Program-made: the position numbers and the translations under genes
Notes under the pieces: model-generated
What the model was told of the DNA's origin: nothing
Database searches by the model: none
The model's input: the letters and a program-made list of their open reading frames with translations, nothing else
Assembly: GCA_905250075.1 (NCBI GenBank)
Contig: CAJNOP010000959.1
Span: forward strand, 1 to 64,000
Direction of reading: 5' to 3'
From: Rotaria sp. Silwood1
Taxonomy: Eukaryota; Rotifera; Eurotatoria; Philodinida; Philodinidae
Length of the DNA stretch: 64,000 bases
Shown: positions 57,766 to 64,000 of the stretch, in pieces
Layout: every line of letters begins with the position of its first letter
How positions within the stretch are numbered: position 1 is the first letter of the stretch

Positions 57766-59790
57766 TGAAATGAGTCATTCTCATTTGTTTTAAACAATAT
57801 TGAACTGCTCTCAATTACAAAAGCTTTTTACTTATGAACTTGATTAGAATCTGATTTTCTCAATGTTGAAAACAAAACATGGTTGATTTTTCTTAAATAT
57901 TTTGTGTAAGAATCCTTAGTTTGACCAAAACTAATTAAAGTTTAACTGGTAACGTGAAAAATTGTGATTAACTCGAATTTTATCGTAAATGAAATTTTCT
58001 TTTATATCGAATTTTTCCAACATATTCACTGATTTCGTTAGTTCGACTTTGAAATATATTTAGATTTTGCATGTCATCATTTTAAAAATCATTTCATTTT
58101 TTTTGTTTGGATTTTACAATAAAATGAGTTATAATAGAATTTGAACGTAAGGAAAAACAATTTTGTTATCAGTTGATAGGAAACGGTGTATGATTTATGT
58201 TTGTCACACATTTCTGAGTGAAATGAGACAAAATAAATTTGCAGCTTTTATATGAATTCGTTAAAAACATCTTGCTAGATAATAACGATAGTTAATTATA
58301 CTTAACTACCATGCATAAGACGTTTTTGACTGATTCATATAAAAAAATTACAAATTTTTTGTGTAAGTATTTTTCTTTCTTATTCCATTTACGAATGTGT
58401 GACAAATATAAATCATACATCATTCGAAAGTATTTTATGTCATGAATTTTGCATCATACTTATTATTGAGTAATTTATTCCTGAATCTCAAACAAACAAG
58501 TAGTTTGTAGAAAGACTAATCGAAGTGTTAAATAAGATAAGTTTAGATAAAATAATACGTAAGTTCGAATTTTAGTAGATGAAAAGAACTCAAAAACAAA
58601 TCTCTCCCAAGTTCAAGAATATTTGAAGAATCTGTCATGTTCATTATTCTACATTGTAGCACAAAAAATGGTCTATATGCGAATCGTCAAATCTTTTATT
58701 TTGAATTCATTTCTAATGTATTACACATTTTCAACTTAATAGGATATGGGACACGTTTTTTTAAACAATAGCAGTTCCGATCACGGATCGATTTCGATCT
58801 TTCTACAATTAAATATTTTCGCTACTTTACAAGACAATACGAATCTCCTATCGAAACCTTAATCGAAAATCTTTGCAAATTTGTGTTTTGTAGGCTATTC
58901 AATAGGTGTAAATTTTTGAGGATTCTCACAAAAAAACAACGATCGTAAAAGATTTCATCATGATTTTAGCTATTCTCAATAGCAATAAGTGTGAAGATTT
59001 CTTCTTTAAATTTTTATTATATCGCATTCTGAACTGGTTAAATCTTAGAAGAAAGTTTTTTTTTTTGTTTGTCTAGAATTTTCTAAAGATTTATATTGAT
59101 ACTAACTTGAGCTTTAGACTAGAAACAATATTGCTATGATTATATCTTGAATGGACAGTTACGGAACCGATAAAGTTAATAAAAAATGTCATGCAGTTTT
59201 ATAAACTCCCTAAAAATAATTTCATCGTTTTTAATTTGTCTATGAAGAATCTAGCTATAATTGAGATTTTGATTAAATTTAATACTATTTAATCAATTTT
59301 CATTTTTATTACATGTAATGTCATGTATTTTTAATATGTTTAATGTCTCAGTGCAATGGGAAGAAAGTACATTTTAGTATTATTTCTTTTCTTCCATCGA
59401 CAAAAAACAAATGCATGTAAAACGGTATGAGACCTTTAATTATGTGTCAAACAACTCGAAGATGAGAGTCAGAAACAAAACAATACTTTCTGCTTTTTAT
59501 ATCAAAGAGATTGTGAGACAGAAAATTCGAGTAGATAATTTTGTATTCTACTTATAGATGATGGCATAGAGCTATATGAAATGCTTATTAATACTATAGA
59601 TTTATTTCTATTAAATCAAACTTCTCAAATATCTCTTATACACATGGAAATAATCAGTATGACAGGCTACCTTGCTTCGTTTTTTTGCACATAAACTTCA
59701 GTCTTATTTTAGAACAAGTACAGTCAACATCTGCTCTATATTTGATATTATATAAAATCCTATTCATTATTTTTCATTTTTCTACACTGT
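57766..59790. other. Long non-coding stretch
   Basis: AT-rich, with no secure exon. If the NHL gene has an upstream exon it should be here, but I could not identify it. Confidence 0.35.
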
Positions 59791-59794
59791 AGTA

Positions 59795-60245
59795 TGGAAA
59801 TTTCCATTTTTACCTCTCATTTTTCTATATTGATAATATAAATATCCGTTAGTTTTAATTCTTATTTTTCTATATTATCGATATAGAAAAATACAAAATA
59901 AAAACTAAGATTTTCTATGTCAACAATATAAAAAAAATCGAGAATAAAACAAATTGTTATCTTTGTTACCAATGTAGAAAAATAAAAAATAACATTCTCC
60001 ATATGACCGATGGAAAAAATAAGAAATTAAAATCAGCATTTTCTAAATTATTATTACTATAGACAAATAGGACATAAAACTAGCTGTTTCTATATCATCA
60101 ATATAGAAAGTAAAAAATAAATAGGATTTACTATTCTATCACTACAGAAAAATGAGGAATACAAGTAACCGTTTTGTACTCTATTAATATAGAAAGGTGA
60201 AAAATAAAAATAACCGTTTTCTACACTATTAGTATAGAGAAAGAA
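59795..60245. repeat. Degenerate tandem repeat, unit about 45-58 bp, palindromic core
   Basis: About eight to ten diverged units each contain a TCTATATTATNAATATAGA-like palindrome, then an A-rich spacer (GAAAAATAAAAATA) and ACCGTTTT. The last two complete units are 45 bp apart (accgttttgtactctattaa and accgttttctacactattag). Confidence 0.65.
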
Positions 60246-60649
60246 GAAAAAACTGACGTAAACTATTCGAGTCTTTTTCCCAGGTACTGTTCTTCATCGG
60301 AAAGCTGATGGAATCAACTATTCTCGAATAAGGGAAAGAAACAGGACAGACCATAGACGATCAGATGCTAACAGGCAAGATCTACATTATGTACAGTGTA
60401 TGTTTCTTTTTTTGGATCTTATATGATCTGTTAAGATCTGACAAGAAGGATCCAGTCTGTCCAAATCAGTGTCTTAATCATTGAGTCTTGTAAGATTATT
60501 TGCTGACACCGCACAATCAAAATCTGAGAACATCTTGAAAAAAAATGAACATATAAGATATTGTTCGATATTGTAACAAGATCATAGAAAAAACCTTATA
60601 GGAGTAAGACCTCATTGGATCTTGCAGGATCTAACATCTGTTTTTTCGG

Positions 60650-60692
60650 GGTGGGTGTGAATGTGGCTATAGATGAATCATTTACCCACCCA
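60650..60692. repeat. TGTGGG-type hairpin locus 22 (small)
   Basis: G arm ggggtgggtgtgaatgtgg, loop ctatagatgaatcattt, short C arm acccacccat. Confidence 0.55.
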
Positions 60693-61567
60693 TCATGGTA
60701 AGAATTTGAACATATAATTTCACCAATATAAAATCGGAAAATCTAATAAAAAAATTGCTTTTCCATAAAGGTCATAAAAAACAGATCAGTTGTTAATTAT
60801 GAATTGATTTGGAAATTCGCCAATAATAGTAAAACTGTATTCTGACTATAGATAGCCTATTATCCAAAAATATGCAGCAATATTTACAAAAAACCAAAAA
60901 TCTCGCTTTCAATTTTGCAACTTATGTCCACATGGTTTCACACTATAGACAAGCCAAGTGAAATTGAAATATAAATACTGACATGATTGAAGCAAGAAAA
61001 AAACATATCCTATTATTCATATGACAGAAAAATATATTTATTTACCAACGCTACTTATCTCGATAATCTTGCATTTCAAGTTTTTCAACAGTAGCCGAGA
61101 AAGTGTAAATTAAATTAAAATAGATTCATATCTATTCAATAACTTCAACGAATTGCCACCTTGACGTATGTAGATTAGGTTTCGTTTTTAGATTCTTTTC
61201 TCCTAAGTTCTTAGAACTAAATAATTGATACAGTTGAGTTTATTTGAAAAAAATTATTTACGTTAATCTTGAACAATTTTCAATATAACCGTATGAAATG
61301 ATCACTCGTAAAATCCGAACAAGGCTCATAGCTTCAGATTGAAGTAACAACGAATTTAGCTTATTTAGAAAATAAACAAATGTTAATCAAAACTAAACGG
61401 GTTGAAATCAATCAATTAAAATTAAATTCTTTAAGATAATTAACATTCAAATAAACTAATATAATTCTGTTTTTAGAAATATAACTGATTTCAATCATTA
61501 TTTCCATAGAAGATTCGAAAAAAAAATCAAATTTTCTTCAGGTGATTTGACTCTTATTTTAATCATA
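60693..61567. other. Non-coding stretch
   Basis: AT-rich, nothing recognised. Confidence 0.35.
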
Positions 61568-62190
61568 TTAAGGGCCCTTCCCCCCTCAGAAAATCAAATT
61601 TTTTCGGAGACGAGTCGAAATTGAAGTTTAATCGCAGGAAGATGCACCGAAATCTCCTCTTTCAGAACATCTATGGTTTATCAAAAAATGAATTGATTTT
61701 GGCGAACTTATACGCGGGCAAGGATTTTTCAATAACGACCCCATAAATAAGGGATAATTTTTTTTGTTGAATAGAGGACAGTTAGGGCTAGGTCGTAATA
61801 GAGTCCGATTTTTGAATTTCTCTTTTGCTGAAATAAAAAAGTTAGATATTTCATTTTTGTTAGCAGGGTTTTTGGGTACAATTTCGTGGATTTTGCGGAA
61901 AAGAGTTTTTAAAAATCAAACAAAGGGAAAATCCAAAAATCGGGCTCTATTACGATCTAGCCCCAAGGGTACTCTACAATCTGAAAACCGCGCGGGCTTG
62001 TTAGCTCGTATCCTTATTGTGAAATCCTTGCCCGCGTAAACGGTAATGAATCGACTAGAACTCGTGCATTTCTTTGAGATTTGGGGAGATATTTTAACCA
62101 TAAGCTATTCTAGTCAAGACTAACATTCTCGGAAATTTTGGTTGAAATCGGATGAGAAATAACAAAGTTGGTTTCTGAGGGGGGCCTTAA
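61568..62190. mobile_element. Nested inverted-repeat element with TTAA flanks, 615 bp
   Basis: TTAA occurs at both edges (61568-61571 and 62187-62190) next to inverted ends GGGCCCTTCCCCCCTCAGAA and TTCTGAGGGGGGCC. TTAA duplication is typical of piggyBac-type elements, but the ends are imperfect (a 6-7 base difference). Inside are two further inverted pairs: acgcgggcaaggattt (about 61711) with aaatccttgcccgcgt (about 62022), and GGGCTAGGTCGTAATAGAG (61786) with CTCTATTACGATCTAGCCC (about 61945). The result is a set of nested foldbacks with no coding capacity. Confidence 0.55.
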
Positions 62191-64000
62191 AGTAAAAAAC
62201 CATATCAAATGTTAAAACTTAAAAAATCCGAGATTTCTTCCAAATTTAAACGAATTGAAAGAAAAAAAAATGTGGATCGTTGTCAGTCATTAATTTCTCT
62301 TTTTTGACTGCTGGGGATAGTTTATAATTATTTTGCAGTGTATTCGTGTTTAAATGCAGATGCATACATTTCGTTCATTAGATCATAGCATCAAACTTCG
62401 AAATATTCATTTTTGAGTACAGTTTCAACAATGATCAATACTGTGATTTTCTTCCTCAAATTTTTATTCTATTTCATTCGTAGTATAAAAACTTTTTCTA
62501 GAACGTTTTTAAACGATTTATATTCATTGTGATTTTAGAATTAGACGCAGTTTTTTTTTGTTGTATTCAGGTTTGAATAAGATTTCCTTCTATACATCGA
62601 ATGGTTATTCTATTATCGATGTTAAAATTTAATTATTTTATTTCATCATACTATTCATTATTGCAAGTGTTTTAAAATTTGCATCTAAAAAAATCTTGTC
62701 TATTATTCTACGAAATTGTCTTCTAAATTGCTTTGTAATGTGAAATATGTATTCAATGTAGTAAATAAAAATTGTCTCTAAGTTATAGAAAGCAGTGAAA
62801 CAAACAAGTTTTTTTTCTAACAGAGAAAAAGAAAAAAACAAGATTAATTTCTGTTTCATTGATTTTAAAGTGCTCTACAAACATACAGATCGACTCAAGA
62901 ATAAATACAGTCGGATCGAATAATAATCATATCCAGAAATCTATTAATGTATAATATAATCAAAATTAAAAATTCTATTATCGACACTAATACGGGCAAA
63001 ATACATTGTTTTAAAGAATTTCCGATCATCTCCAAAACAACCTGTAGTTTTTCAAAAAAATTCAAGAATGTCGGAAATATTATAGAATCACTACGAAGCG
63101 AGTATCTTATAAATTATTTTTCATTAAACTTTCATCATCAAGAAAATTTAAATGATACATTTTGATACGACCATGTTTGTTATATTTCACTCATGGATTT
63201 TTTCGACGATCAGTTTATTTATCCAACAAATAAAGTTCATTGTTCTAAAAATTATTTGTTTTTTTTTTAATAATTATCGAACATCAATCGAACAATTTTC
63301 TTCAATAGGAGACTTCAACAGAGACGTACATTTTAAAATATGGTCATTTTTACTTCTATTTGCAATGCGATGGGAGAAGGGACGAGTGATTGTCGTCGAT
63401 TCGCCAAACTACTAGATCCGTTAGTGTATGCATGAATGAATATCGCTGCATATCAATTATTAGTATCATTGAGCCATATATCTCCAAGTTTTATGCTATA
63501 ATAAGTATGAATGGTTTCCATACAAACGTATACACAAATGTAAAAAAGTTAATACAACGTTTCAAGTAATTTCTTTTTCAATATATAAACGAGTTTTGAA
63601 AACTAGACACCAATGCATCGTCTTATTATTCGAGAATAACAAAGGAACTTTTTGAGATCCAAAACGATAGGATAGTGAATTTTGCGATGATGCTGTCGCA
63701 CCAATTATTTGTTACATGTAAAAGTTCTTGCCTGTTTTTTAGAACTATAACATATTTTCTGTATTTTCTTTGTATACTTTCTGTCGCCACTTCGCTGCAT
63801 ATATCGTTACAAAAGCCTTTCTTCTATAAGAAATTTCTATTATCTTCCTGTTCTATTTTTCTATACCGTGCAAGAACTCACTATGACCTTGTCTTTACGA
63901 AAATGAATTAAATGAACAACTGAAAGTAGTATGATACATTACTGTACAATTGAAAAATTAAACGTGCACTTTGATATACTTTTATAGAAGACCTTTATCA
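62191..64000. other. Non-coding to window end
   Basis: AT-rich, with only short frames of ordinary AT-translation composition. I see no gene, RNA or clear repeat. Confidence 0.35.

Overview
The window looks like a nuclear, AT-rich segment of a bdelloid rotifer genome (Rotaria/Adineta type). The evidence is eukaryotic genes with short introns, families known to be expanded in bdelloids (ADP-ribosyltransferase-TPR, six-bladed NHL, membrane-anchored kelch, F-box), many DNA-transposon remnants, and abundant TGTGGG-type repeats. From memory, TGTGGG is the reported bdelloid telomere repeat. The mix resembles bdelloid subtelomeric accessory DNA. The genus is an inference. A run of 100 N at 49762-49861 marks an assembly gap.

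Layout. 0-4 kb: pieces of two unrecognised genes, then a complete five-exon hemerythrin-domain gene (2695-3563). 5-9 kb: non-coding, with a 233-bp hAT-type element that has a perfect 8-bp target duplication. 8.9-12.3 kb: a single-exon ADP-ribosyltransferase/TPR gene. 14-16.5 kb: two small convergent genes for secreted Cys-rich proteins. 20-29 kb: an F-box family cluster with one intact four-exon gene (21604-23961) and two broken copies, plus a 2.5-kb hAT relic. 33.6-38.2 kb: a membrane-anchored kelch gene reconstructed from two exons across a 3.2-kb intron that carries a broken OTU-like gene. 38.8-40.2 kb: a decayed zinc-knuckle retroelement ORF, followed by a hAT element and a telomere-like array. 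41.3 kb: an orphan Cys-rich exon. 42-64 kb: mostly non-coding, with a foldback MITE, a dead mariner (55115-56368), a secreted NHL-propeller gene (56794-57765, minus) and several nested inverted repeats.

The most striking feature is a family of at least 22 hairpin loci, about one per 3 kb. In each, a G-rich TGTGGG-like arm is followed by a short loop and a C-rich CCCACA-like arm. All that I could orient are G-arm first, which is the geometry of two telomeres joined head to head. At least three pieces of recognisable sequence stop within a few bases of a hairpin arm: two F-box gene copies and a retroelement ORF. A fourth, a dispersed repeat, probably does too. At least three loops also share a CAAAGACAC-type core. 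The loci could be scars of telomere-capped breaks that fused, or a dispersing foldback family built from telomere-like DNA. I know of no named family that fits, and this is the best candidate for an undescribed system here.

Splice models were derived by eye from GT/GC-AG signals, frame continuity and paralogue comparison. Nothing was searched against a database.
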